64,000 bases of DNA, taken from NCBI RefSeq assembly GCF_900104335.1, contig NZ_FMXT01000001.1, positions 744,001 through 808,000 on the forward strand. The letters run 5' to 3'. The position numbers and the translations under genes were made by a program. Positions 50,051-58,690 of the stretch are shown in pieces. The notes under the pieces were generated by a model. The model was not told where the DNA came from. It searched no databases and saw nothing but the letters and a program-made list of their open reading frames with translations. The first letter of the stretch is position 1. The number at the start of each line of letters is the position of its first letter. Source of the stretch: Pseudobutyrivibrio sp. YE44. Lineage in GTDB: Bacteria; Bacillota; Clostridia; Lachnospirales; Lachnospiraceae.

Positions 50051-51010
50051 TTAAATAATGTAGTACCACTCTTCACTTTGTGGCACTTCCTCAACAACTC
50101 GCTTATTTCCTGTTGTTCGATATTCCATCTCAGGGTTCTTCATGCTGACTCTGGTATCAGGTGGAACTGAAGCTGTGATAAAGGTGTTACCTCCTATGAC
50201 AGAATTTTCCCCGATTACAGTTTCTCCTCCAAGAATAGATGCTCCCGCATAAATAGTTACATTATCACCAATAGTTGGATGACGCTTCTTTCCAGAAAGC
50301 TTCTGTCCACCTCTGGTAGAAAGAGCACCTACTGTAACACCTTGATAAATCTTTACATTCTTGCCTATTACAGCTGTCTCTCCTACTACTATTCCTGTTC
50401 CATGATCAATAAAGAAATACTTTCCTATTGTAGCTCCCGGATGAATATCAATACCTGTTTCTGAATGAGCATATTCCGTCATAAGACGAGGTATCACAGG
50501 TACCTTTAACAAATAAAGCTCATGGGCCAATCGATAAACTGTTGTAGCCATAATTCCTGGATAAGCAAGAATGATTTCTTCCAAACATCCTGCAGCAGGA
50601 TCACCATCAAAGGCCGCCAATAAATCTGTCTCTACATATTCTCTGATAAGAGGAATACGCTCAAAAAAGGCTACGCATATACGATAACTCTCAAGTTTGC
50701 GTTCCTCCTCTGTCATTGTTCCTCTAAGGTTACAATAATCAAGCGCAAGAATAATCTGCTTATTCAAGTGATAAAAGATATCCTCTATAGTTACAGCAAA
50801 ACTATTTTTAGGATTATATATTTTAAAGGTTCTATGTCTGAAGTAGCCTGGAAAAACAATCTTAAAAAGATTATCCACAAGCTCTCTTACCTCATCCTTA
50901 TCGGGCTTGCTAAAAATATCAAGAATATCAATATTCTTTCCGCCTTCAAAGTCTGCTAATACTCTTCGAACTAAACCGTCAATTTCATCTTCTCTAATAA
51001 ATTCATCCAT
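50051..51010 (-). CDS. cysE: Serine O-acetyltransferase (EpsC type)
   Basis: A 319-residue left-handed beta-helix acetyltransferase. The hexapeptide region carries TGIDIHPGATIGKYFFIDHG and the later GDNVTIYAGASILGGETVIG. The N-terminal 180 residues are helical, as in the longer EpsC/CysE type. It makes O-acetylserine for CysK. The open frame reaches 51073 into the desulfurase gene, but GAGGATGAGG sits at the ATG 51010, after an intergenic hairpin. SAT genes often accompany Family 2A encapsulins. Confidence 0.85.
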   Translation of the reverse strand: MDEFIREDEIDGLVRRVLADFEGGKNIDILDIFSKPDKDEVRELVDNLFKIVFPGYFRHRTFKIYNPKNSFAVTIEDIFYHLNKQIILALDYCNLRGTMTEEERKLESYRICVAFFERIPLIREYVETDLLAAFDGDPAAGCLEEIILAYPGIMATTVYRLAHELYLLKVPVIPRLMTEYAHSETGIDIHPGATIGKYFFIDHGTGIVVGETAVIGKNVKIYQGVTVGALSTRGGQKLSGKKRHPTIGDNVTIYAGASILGGETVIGENSVIGGNTFITASVPPDTRVSMKNPEMEYRTTGNKRVVEEVPQSEEWYYII

Positions 51011-51031
51011 AACCTCATCCTCAAAAGCTTT

Positions 51032-51056
51032 GCTATCTGCCAAGAAGGCAGACAGC
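51032..51056 (-). promoter_or_regulatory. Intercistronic hairpin, desulfurase-cysE
   Basis: A 10-bp stem with one wobble, GCTATCTGCC/GGCAGACAGC (51032-51041, 51047-51056). It may stabilise upstream mRNA or limit readthrough into cysE. There is no T run. Confidence 0.45.
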
Positions 51057-51065
51057 AAAATCAAT

Positions 51066-52697
51066 TTATGCAAAAGTTCTAAGCACTTTTACAAGTGCAT
51101 CAATGTCATCTGGCGAATTATAAAGTGCAAGTGTTGGTCTTACTGAACCCTCATATCCAAAATGTCTAAGGACAGGCTGGGCACAATGATGACCAGTTCT
51201 TACAGCAATGCCATAACTATCAAGACGTTTTCCAACCTCTTCATCTGAATATCCATCAAGCTTGAAGGATAAAACTGACGCCTTATTTAAAGCTGTGCCA
51301 ATAAGTGTAAGGCCCTTAATCTGTTTCATCTCTTTCATAGCATACTGAAGAAGCTCGTGCTCCCATCTATAAATGCATGGCATACCAATCTCTGAAAGAT
51401 AGTTAAGAGCTGCGCCAAGTCCTACTGCATCAGCAATACTTCCTGTACCGGCCTCAAACTTGTTTGGAGCACCATTGTAGATGGTACGCTCAAAGGTAAC
51501 ATCTGCAATCATGTTTCCACCGCCGTGGTATGGCTCAGCTGCCTCAAGCAACTCTCGTTTTCCATAAACAACACCAATTCCAGTTGGTGCAAAAATCTTA
51601 TGTCCTGAGAATACAAAGAAATCAGCATCAAGCGCTCTAACATTAACAGGAATATGTGCCACAGACTGAGCACCATCTATTAAGATTCGAACCCCATGTC
51701 TATGTGCAATTGCTATAAGCTCCTCTACAGGTGTAACTGTTCCAAGAACATTTGAAACATGTGTTACAGCTACAAACTTTGTATTCTTTGTAAACAACTT
51801 TTCGTATTCTGAAAGAATAAGCTGACCTGTTTCATCACAAGGAATAACCTTAATTACCGCACCGGTCTTTTGAGCTATTAGCTGCCAAGGAACAATATTG
51901 GCATGGTGCTCAAGAATGGAAACAATTATTTCATCTCCTGGCTGTAAAGTTGGCTTCACATATGCATTAGCAACCAAGTTGATAGCCTCTGTAGTACCAC
52001 GAACAAAGATAATCTCATCTGAACTTCCTGCTCCAATAAAGTCTCTTACTGTGTCTCTAGCTGCCTCATAAGCATCAGTAGAACGTGCCGCAAGTGCATG
52101 TGCTCCACGGTGTACATTCGAATTTTCGTGCTGATAATAGTATGAAAGTCTATCTATTACCGCTTGAGGTCTTTGTGTAGTAGCACCATTGTCAAGCCAT
52201 ACCAGTGGATTTCCATTGATTTTCTCAGAAAGAATTGGGAAATCATCTCTAATCTGAGCAAGAGTTTTACTACCAATACGAATACTGTCGTTCCTTGATG
52301 TAGGACGCTCTGAGGTTGTCTTGCTAGTTACTACATCACCCTCTCTGTGGCTTGTTGCAACATCAATTCTCCTGTCACTTTCTGCAGCCTGTTCTTTGGA
52401 CTGTACCTGCGGAGTATAGCTAGGTGCAGGTGCGACTGCTTGAGTTACTGCATCTGCGAAAGGATGTTCCCAATCAAAATCACTATAGCTACCATAAGAA
52501 GACTCAGGGACCGCCTGCAATTCTGGGGCTGAAGAAATTACTGGCTCAACTGGAGTAATTGACTCTGTTGTTTCTGGTGTCTGTGCCTGAACAGGTTCAG
52601 CACCACCAAACAGCTGGTTTGCAATGCTCTCGAGTTCTGCCGCACTAGGTAATCCCAGGCTTTGCTCTGTTACGGCGTATGGATTAGTCGTAGTCAT
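51066..52697 (-). CDS. Cysteine desulfurase, encapsulin cargo with N-terminal extension
   Basis: A 543-residue SufS-type enzyme. The catalytic part starts about residue 145 (KTLAQIRDDFPIL); PLP Lys about 367 in FFVFSGHKIFAP; persulfide Cys about 505 in RTGHHCAQP. The first 143 residues are absent from ordinary SufS: a short helix-like segment GLPSAAELESIANQLF, then a Pro/Glu/Thr/Ser-rich linker with FDWEHPFADAV. Such extensions target cysteine desulfurases into Family 2A encapsulins, and the shell gene is directly upstream, overlapping by 14 bp. A GTG 9 bp earlier is an alternative start. Confidence 0.88.
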   Translation of the reverse strand: MTTTNPYAVTEQSLGLPSAAELESIANQLFGGAEPVQAQTPETTESITPVEPVISSAPELQAVPESSYGSYSDFDWEHPFADAVTQAVAPAPSYTPQVQSKEQAAESDRRIDVATSHREGDVVTSKTTSERPTSRNDSIRIGSKTLAQIRDDFPILSEKINGNPLVWLDNGATTQRPQAVIDRLSYYYQHENSNVHRGAHALAARSTDAYEAARDTVRDFIGAGSSDEIIFVRGTTEAINLVANAYVKPTLQPGDEIIVSILEHHANIVPWQLIAQKTGAVIKVIPCDETGQLILSEYEKLFTKNTKFVAVTHVSNVLGTVTPVEELIAIAHRHGVRILIDGAQSVAHIPVNVRALDADFFVFSGHKIFAPTGIGVVYGKRELLEAAEPYHGGGNMIADVTFERTIYNGAPNKFEAGTGSIADAVGLGAALNYLSEIGMPCIYRWEHELLQYAMKEMKQIKGLTLIGTALNKASVLSFKLDGYSDEEVGKRLDSYGIAVRTGHHCAQPVLRHFGYEGSVRPTLALYNSPDDIDALVKVLRTFA

Positions 52698-53646
52698 AGT
52701 ACTCACCTACCTCTACATCTTCCAAAACTGCAATAGCGTCATCTGCAAGAATAGCAGCTGAGCAATACAATGAAAGTAGATAAGATGCAACTCCTTTATC
52801 ATCAATTCCTCTAAAGCGAACTGAAAGTCCTCTTGAGTGTTCATTCTTAAGATTTGCCTGGAAAAGACCAATAACTCCGCGCTTAGCCTCGCCTGTACGG
52901 ATTAGAAGAATGTTTGTCTTTCCACTCTGTGAAGTAGGATTCTTAAGACCATCTACAAGAAGCTTGTCTGTAGGAATGATAGGAATTCCTCTCCATGTAA
53001 GGAATGTACCACCAGCGATATTTGCAACAACAGGTGGAACACCACGCTTTGTACATTCTCTTTCAAAAGCTGCAATAGCTCTTGGATGTGCAAGGAAGAA
53101 TGAAGGCTCCTTCCATACTTTTGAAATGAGTTCATCCAAATCGTCAGGTGTTGGTGCACCATTTCTTGTCTGAATACGCTGTGAATCTGCAATGTTCTTT
53201 AAGAGACCATAATCATCGTTGTTGATAAGCTGGCTCTCCTGACGTTCACGAAGTGACTCGATTGCAAGAGATAACTGCTCCTGAACCTGATCATAAGGTG
53301 CACTGTAAACATCTTCGATTGCTGTGTTGATGTTGATGATTGTAGAAATTGAATTAAGCTGATATTCTCTTGGCTCAGTCTCGTACTCTACATAACCGTC
53401 AGGAATAATATCTGACTTCTTTGTCTGGCTGCAAAGCACATCAAGAGGGGTCTCACCTTCTACAACCTTGTTCACGCGAAAAATACCTGTCTCTAATCCC
53501 TTAAACTCAAGGAATTTTGTAAGCCACTTTGGTGTAAGTGCTCCGTACTGAGGCTTTGTTTTTGTGACATTAGCCAGGTTATATGCCGCTTTTGCTCCAA
53601 GGGCATTAATACCAGTGTCTTTTACTTCTGTTTCTTTTGCCATCAT
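52684..53646 (-). CDS. Family 2A encapsulin shell protein (SrpI-like)
   Basis: A 320-residue HK97-fold shell protein. It aligns in my memory with cyanobacterial SrpI throughout: LTPKWLTKFL, GIFRVNKV, YETEPREYQL, SAPYDQVQEQLSLAI, GAPTPDDLDELISKVWK, PSFFLAHP, RGVPP, TWRGIPIIPTDKL, GLSVRFRGID, and SLYCSAAILADDAIAVLEDV. These proteins assemble icosahedral compartments housing cysteine desulfurase for sulfur metabolism or storage. Its stop overlaps the start of the desulfurase. GGAGAG precedes two adjacent ATGs. No phage genes are near. Confidence 0.9.
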   Translation of the reverse strand: MMAKETEVKDTGINALGAKAAYNLANVTKTKPQYGALTPKWLTKFLEFKGLETGIFRVNKVVEGETPLDVLCSQTKKSDIIPDGYVEYETEPREYQLNSISTIININTAIEDVYSAPYDQVQEQLSLAIESLRERQESQLINNDDYGLLKNIADSQRIQTRNGAPTPDDLDELISKVWKEPSFFLAHPRAIAAFERECTKRGVPPVVANIAGGTFLTWRGIPIIPTDKLLVDGLKNPTSQSGKTNILLIRTGEAKRGVIGLFQANLKNEHSRGLSVRFRGIDDKGVASYLLSLYCSAAILADDAIAVLEDVEVGEYYDYD

Positions 53647-53701
53647 TACTCTCCTTTATAAAAATATTTGACATATGTTAAAGCTCTTATGAGCATATGC
53701 C

Positions 53702-55159
53702 CTACAACAAACCTGCTTCATGAGAGAAAATAATATCCTTCATTCCTTCAATTCCTCCCTTCAGGTTGTACAACGGACCTTCATATCCCGCTTCTCTAAG
53801 GGTATTGATTGCGAGAATACTACGTTTTCCTTCCTTACATATAAATACTGTGTCTATATCTGGATTTAATTCCTTCTGTCGTCTAGCCAGCTGACCTATA
53901 GGAATAACAACTGCACCTGGGAATCGAAGAATTGCGCGCTCGTGAGGTTCCCTCACATCAATGATTGTCATAGGTACTTCTTCCTCTAAACGTTTTGCAA
54001 ATTCATCAGCTGTAAAGCCTTCCACAGGAATCTCTGTCTCATCTTCCTTTAATCCACAGAAATCTTCATAATCAAAATCAACGATTTCTGTAATGGTTTT
54101 ATTCAAACCACATATTGGACAATCACAATCCTTATCTATATTTACAACCCTTGACTTCAGATTAAGGCTGTCAAAGGTTAGTAGCTTTCCATCTAAATGT
54201 TCACCGATTCCTATTATTAGTTTCAGAGCCTCATTTGCCTGAATACTTCCTATTATTCCTCCTAGCGGACTGATTGATCCTCCCTCTGTACATGTTGGAA
54301 CAAGTCCTGGTGATGGTGGTGCTGGAAAGAGACATCTAAGACATGGACCACCTTTGTAGTTAAATACACTTACCAATCCCTCATACTGATAAATTGATGC
54401 AAATACCAAAGGAATACCTGCCAATATACAGGCATCATTAATCAGATATCTGGCTTTATAATTATCCGTACAATCTAAAACCAAATCGAAGCCATCAATT
54501 AAATCAATAGCATTTTCAGCAGTAAGCTGTTGATTCTCGTCAATCACCTCAATGCTTCTATCAATATTTCTGATAGTATCTCGTGCCGATGCAACTTTTG
54601 GTCTATTTACATCTCTCGCCCCGTGAATGACCTGACTCTGAAGATTTCCAAGCTCTACCTTATCGTGATCAATAACCTTAATTGTTCCTACCCCAGCTGC
54701 TGCTAGATACTGGATAGCTGCTGAGCCAAGAGCACCTGCACCAATTACAACAACCTTTGCAGCCTTTATTCTCTTCTGCCCTTTAACGCTAATCTCTCGA
54801 AGCATTAAATGCTTATTGAAACGCTCGATTCCTTTTTCATCAATAGATATTTCCTTTTGGCGTTCATCTGAAATAATGCTATCGCTTGGCTTTCCTCCTG
54901 CTATAAGTGGAAGAAGTAAAACCTCAGAGTTCTCACTTAACTTTTCCTTATGACGAGATACATCTGTAAAATCTTCGTCGTTTACAAATATCCTGATAAA
55001 GCTTCTAAGCTTTCCATCGTCATCATATAATCCTTTTTTTGACTCAGGGTATTCATCAGTTAATCCCTTTAATATTTCTCCAACTGTTTTTCCCTCAATC
55101 TCAGTCTGTGCTGTTTTATCAAAAAAAGTTCTTAGTGTTGCTGATATATAAACCTTCAT
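53702..55159 (-). CDS. Sulfur carrier-MoeB-rhodanese fusion
   Basis: A 485-residue three-part protein. Residues 1-92 are a MoaD/CysO-like beta-grasp domain ending LLLPLIAGGKPSD, with an internal Gly-Gly where free carriers end. Residues about 110-350 are a ThiF/MoeB E1 with VVIGAGALGSAAIQYLAAAG and zinc pairs CLRC and CPIC. Residues about 375-485 are a rhodanese with VFICKEGKRS active loop. It combines carrier, activator and sulfur donor. The JAMM protease gene is 4 bp upstream and may cut after Gly-Gly. Encapsulin follows. Confidence 0.85.
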   Translation of the reverse strand: MKVYISATLRTFFDKTAQTEIEGKTVGEILKGLTDEYPESKKGLYDDDGKLRSFIRIFVNDEDFTDVSRHKEKLSENSEVLLLPLIAGGKPSDSIISDERQKEISIDEKGIERFNKHLMLREISVKGQKRIKAAKVVVIGAGALGSAAIQYLAAAGVGTIKVIDHDKVELGNLQSQVIHGARDVNRPKVASARDTIRNIDRSIEVIDENQQLTAENAIDLIDGFDLVLDCTDNYKARYLINDACILAGIPLVFASIYQYEGLVSVFNYKGGPCLRCLFPAPPSPGLVPTCTEGGSISPLGGIIGSIQANEALKLIIGIGEHLDGKLLTFDSLNLKSRVVNIDKDCDCPICGLNKTITEIVDFDYEDFCGLKEDETEIPVEGFTADEFAKRLEEEVPMTIIDVREPHERAILRFPGAVVIPIGQLARRQKELNPDIDTVFICKEGKRSILAINTLREAGYEGPLYNLKGGIEGMKDIIFSHEAGLL

Positions 55160-55163
55160 GAAT

Positions 55164-55631
55164 CTATTCTCCCTTAACCTTGATGTTTACTCTGCTAATG
55201 GAATCGTCTTCAATACTTTTTTTCCAAACATTTCTATGAAGAGTTATTCCTGCCTGTACTTCTAATATCAAATAAAGCTGTTCAGGAATCATATATTTCT
55301 TATCTTCTTCTGAAAGATAAGCTATAGCATCAGGATGTGAATGATAAAAACCGATTATTTCATTACCATCCTTAGCAAATGTATTTTCATAGCTATACAG
55401 TTTCAAAGGATTAATAGTGTAATGCCTATCCTGATCAAATTCTGAATCACTATTTTCAACTGATACATAATTCGTAATTACGATAGTATTATTTTCAAGT
55501 AGTTTTCCTAGAATAATTCCGCAGGCTTCACGTGGGTATTTCTCTTCAACTGAACGAACTAATCTTTTACACAAGCTATCAGCTACAACATATTTCAATT
55601 CCTCTTTTTGATACCTGATATCATTGCCCAT
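55164..55631 (-). CDS. JAMM metalloprotease (carrier-processing)
   Basis: A 155-residue JAB/MPN+ protein. EACGIILGKL, and the zinc motif GFYHSHPDAIAYLSEEDKKY with His, His and Asp ligands. It resembles Mec+ of the CysO pathway. First gene behind the 55673-55706 promoter, 4 bp before the carrier-MoeB-rhodanese fusion. It could cleave the internal Gly-Gly of that fusion, or remove cysteine from the carrier. GAGGAATACAT precedes the ATG. Confidence 0.82.
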   Translation of the reverse strand: MGNDIRYQKEELKYVVADSLCKRLVRSVEEKYPREACGIILGKLLENNTIVITNYVSVENSDSEFDQDRHYTINPLKLYSYENTFAKDGNEIIGFYHSHPDAIAYLSEEDKKYMIPEQLYLILEVQAGITLHRNVWKKSIEDDSISRVNIKVKGE

Positions 55632-55672
55632 ATGTATTCCTCAACCAGTACCGTTTGAATAACTTTGTAAAC

Positions 55673-55706
55673 ACTATAAATATATTCACCTATCGGGTCA
55701 ATAGGT
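55673..55706 (-). promoter_or_regulatory. Promoter/operator of the encapsulin operon
   Basis: On the minus strand: TTGACC (55696-55701), 17 bp, TATAGT (55673-55678). The dyad ACCTATTGACCCGATAGGT (55688-55706) covers the -35 box. It matches the metY operator at 17 of 19 positions. Confidence 0.78.
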
Positions 55707-55775
55707 TTACTGTTGGATAAAAATTATAACCAGTTATCAATAGAATCTATAGCAACAAAATCTTGCAAAAATAAA

Positions 55776-55801
55776 GGGCCAACCCCAATTGGAATCAGCC
55801 C
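55776..55801 (-). terminator. Terminator after cysN
   Basis: An 11-bp stem with four G-T wobbles, GGGCTGATTCC facing GGGGTTGGCCC on the minus strand, loop AATT, followed by TTTATTTTT. It ends the sulfate transport/activation operon 20 bp after cysN. Confidence 0.8.
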
Positions 55802-55820
55802 AATTCTTCTATATGAAGCT

Positions 55821-57458
55821 TTATATAAAGTCGCCCAAAACTATACTTTGCTCATGTATAGAGGACGCTTTGTAAATAAATGAAACAACATCAGATATAG
55901 AGTGATTTTTTCTAGTTGCCCAATTTTTGTAGTATCCTCTTGTAGTGTCAAAAACTGATGTATCAACAGTTTTTTCTGCTACTAAAATTACTAAGATACC
56001 TGCGTCATTTAAATGTTTTACAACGCCTTGTATTCCATGAGAACTTTCAGGATGATATAAATAAGTGTGACGTCCAAGGATACTTAATTCCTTTTCCACC
56101 TTCTGAGCGAATTCAACAGTAAATCCATTTTCTCCCACTGGAATTTCAACTGTAATTGCTCTCTGATTCTTCCACTGTCCTCGAGTCTCTCTATCAATAA
56201 AGGTTGAAACTTCTCCTTCTTCTGCCTGATATACTTGGGTTACAACACCACAGGCTGAAGTCATATTTGAAACTCTATCTATGAGAATAAGCTCACCTAT
56301 GGTCTTATGCTTATCAAAAGCGTCAAGAACAATTTCATCAGCAACCTTTATCTCACAAACAGCTATTTCATTTTTGTTAAGAGTATTGGCCTCCCTTTTC
56401 TCACCACTATTAACATCAATAGTATATCTGATGTTATTTACTACACCCGGAATAAGCTTTGTACCAAGCTTTACGTAAAAGTTCTTACCTAGTGTTAATT
56501 TCTCATCATCCATCCAAAGCAAGGTAGTTTCAAAAGAAGAAGATGGCTTTATTGAAATCTCCTTAACAAGCACACACCCTCTAGATACATCAACCTCTCT
56601 ATCTAATTGGATGGTAACAGGCTGACCCTCGCTTATCTCCTGAACCTCTTTATCCAAAATCAGGAGACTCTTTATATGAGCTTTCTCACCACTAGGTAAA
56701 ACTGTTATTTCATCTCCAACTGAAGCCTGACCTGCCTCAACCTGTCCCTGAAAACCTCTGAAGGTGTGATTTGGTCTGCATACACGCTGTACTGGAAGAT
56801 AAAAGCCTGATTCAGTTTTTGTATCAACTTCTAGATTCTCAAGATATTCCAGTAAAACCGGACCATCATACCAAGTTATATTTGATGATTTCTTTGTGAC
56901 ATTATCACCTTCGGTTGCTGATACTGGAATTGCGATAACATTTGCAAGCTTAAGCTCCTTAACAAGCTCATCAATCTGAGCGCTGATCTCATTAAATCTT
57001 TCTTGGCTATATCCCACCAAATCCATTTTATTTATCGCAAATACGAAATGCTTTATTCCCATTAAAGAACATATTCTTGCATGACGCTTTGTCTGAACTA
57101 AAACGCCTTGCTTTGCATCAATAAGGATAATAGCTAAATCTGCAAAGGATGCTCCCACCGCCATGTTTCTGGTATATTCTTCATGCCCCGGTGTGTCTGC
57201 AACAATAAAGCTTCTCTTATCTGTGGTGAAATATCTATAGGCCACATCAATTGTTATTCCCTGCTCACGCTCAGCCATGAGACCATCCAATAAAAGCGAA
57301 TAATCTATTTTACCTTCTCGACTTCCAACCTTTGAATCAAGTTCAAGTGCCTTTTCCTGATCTGCATATAGCAATTTTGAATCATATAATATGTGTCCGA
57401 TAAGGGTAGATTTTCCATCATCAACACTTCCGCATGTAATAAATTTAAGCAACTGCAT
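55821..57458 (-). CDS. cysN: Sulfate adenylyltransferase large subunit (GTPase)
   Basis: A 545-residue CysN. G motifs CGSVDDGKSTLIGHIL, DTPGHEEYT and NKMDLVGY are intact, followed by EF-Tu-like beta-barrel domains. The last 130 residues are an extra C-terminal region, not an APS kinase. With CysD it makes APS from sulfate and ATP, driven by GTP hydrolysis. Its start overlaps the cysD stop by 1 bp. Confidence 0.9.
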   Translation of the reverse strand: MQLLKFITCGSVDDGKSTLIGHILYDSKLLYADQEKALELDSKVGSREGKIDYSLLLDGLMAEREQGITIDVAYRYFTTDKRSFIVADTPGHEEYTRNMAVGASFADLAIILIDAKQGVLVQTKRHARICSLMGIKHFVFAINKMDLVGYSQERFNEISAQIDELVKELKLANVIAIPVSATEGDNVTKKSSNITWYDGPVLLEYLENLEVDTKTESGFYLPVQRVCRPNHTFRGFQGQVEAGQASVGDEITVLPSGEKAHIKSLLILDKEVQEISEGQPVTIQLDREVDVSRGCVLVKEISIKPSSSFETTLLWMDDEKLTLGKNFYVKLGTKLIPGVVNNIRYTIDVNSGEKREANTLNKNEIAVCEIKVADEIVLDAFDKHKTIGELILIDRVSNMTSACGVVTQVYQAEEGEVSTFIDRETRGQWKNQRAITVEIPVGENGFTVEFAQKVEKELSILGRHTYLYHPESSHGIQGVVKHLNDAGILVILVAEKTVDTSVFDTTRGYYKNWATRKNHSISDVVSFIYKASSIHEQSIVLGDFI

Positions 57459-58363
57459 TAGAAATATCCCTCCCTCTTTCTTCTTTCCATAGAACCTGCC
57501 GCCTCATTATCAATAACACGCGTGGTTCTCTCACTTGAAATTGCACTTAAGGTTTCATCAATGATTTCATCCAAGGTTTCTGCCTCGGATTCCACACCTC
57601 CAGTAAGTGGATAACAACCAAGGGTTCTAAAGCGCACTTTTTTATATTCGATCTTTTCATCAGGTGCAAGTCTCTTTTCAAACCTTTCATCGTCAACCAT
57701 GATTATGTTTCCATCTCTATAAACAACAGGTCTTTCCTTAGCAAAATATAAAGATGGAATTTCGATATTTTCTCTTTTTATGTACTGCCATATATCTTTT
57801 TCTGTCCAGTTAGAAAGAGGGAACACTCTAACCTCCTCGCCTTTAAAAAGCTTTGTGTTATAAAGCTTCCACATTTCTGGTCGCTGGTTCTTAGGATCCC
57901 AGGCGTGCTCTGTATTTCTAAAAGAAAAAATTCTTTCCTTAGCTCTTGATTTTTCCTCATCACGTCTACCACCACCAAAAGCAGCTGTAAATCCATAATT
58001 ATCTAGAGCTTTCTTCAATGCCTGAGTCTTCATAATATCAGTGTAAGCACTGCCATGGTCAAACGGATTAATCCCCGCCTTTACACCTTCCTCATTAATA
58101 TATTCAAGCATATTGAGACCATACTTTTCTGCCACATGATTCCTGAACTCAATCATCTCTTTAAACTTCCAAGTTGTATTCACATGCAAAAATGGAAATG
58201 GTGGTTTTTCTGGGTAAAAGGCTTTCAATGCCAGATGTAGCATAACAGAACTGTCTTTGCCTATAGAATAAAGCATTACTGGCTTCTCGCATTCTGCAGC
58301 AACTTCTCTTATGATATAGATTGCTTCAGCTTCCAGTTTATCTAAGTGTGTCAACTTACTCAT
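57458..58363 (-). CDS. cysD: Sulfate adenylyltransferase small subunit
   Basis: A 301-residue PP-loop enzyme. [16 protein letters not shown] (about 31-46) is the ATP pyrophosphatase loop; [19 protein letters not shown] and [10 protein letters not shown] are the CysD hallmarks. It catalyses the adenylyl transfer step of APS formation. It lies 15 bp after aprB. Confidence 0.92.
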   Translation of the reverse strand: MSKLTHLDKLEAEAIYIIREVAAECEKPVMLYSIGKDSSVMLHLALKAFYPEKPPFPFLHVNTTWKFKEMIEFRNHVAEKYGLNMLEYINEEGVKAGINPFDHGSAYTDIMKTQALKKALDNYGFTAAFGGGRRDEEKSRAKERIFSFRNTEHAWDPKNQRPEMWKLYNTKLFKGEEVRVFPLSNWTEKDIWQYIKRENIEIPSLYFAKERPVVYRDGNIIMVDDERFEKRLAPDEKIEYKKVRFRTLGCYPLTGGVESEAETLDEIIDETLSAISSERTTRVIDNEAAGSMERRKREGYF

Positions 58364-58378
58364 ATTGTTCCTCTCTTC

Positions 58379-58690
58379 TTAATATTTATTTGATTCCAAA
58401 GAGTTTATCTCTATTGTTTTTGTAGCACCATCGTTACCTGTAAATATCCAATGTTTAATTGGGCCTTCTTCTTTAAAAGTAAGAACAGTTCCCTTACCGC
58501 CTACATCTGCACCAAGAAAAAACTCAATTGCCTGCTTGTGGCATTCCTTTAGACATGAAGTACATCCCCAACAATCTCGTTCTCTTTTGATTGCTGCTTT
58601 GCCAGACTCAAGCTTTATAAGATTTCCTGGACAAACCTCAATACACCTTTTACACCCTACGCATCTATCCTGATTAATTTTTATACTCAA
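58379..58690 (-). CDS. aprB: APS reductase beta subunit
   Basis: A 103-residue ferredoxin-like protein with two [4Fe-4S] motifs, CVGCKRCIEVCPGN and CWGCTSCLKECHKQ, then a beta-rich part. It is shorter than AprB of sulfate reducers (about 150 residues), lacking the long C-terminal tail that wraps AprA. It passes electrons to the FAD of AprA. Its ATG overlaps the aprA stop by 4 bp. Confidence 0.85.
   Translation of the reverse strand: MSIKINQDRCVGCKRCIEVCPGNLIKLESGKAAIKRERDCWGCTSCLKECHKQAIEFFLGADVGGKGTVLTFKEEGPIKHWIFTGNDGATKTIEINSLESNKY

Noticed and set aside
52684-53646. Phage major capsid protein
   Set aside because: Sequence matches the SrpI-like Family 2A shell along its whole length, and the neighbours are desulfurase and CysE, not head or tail genes.
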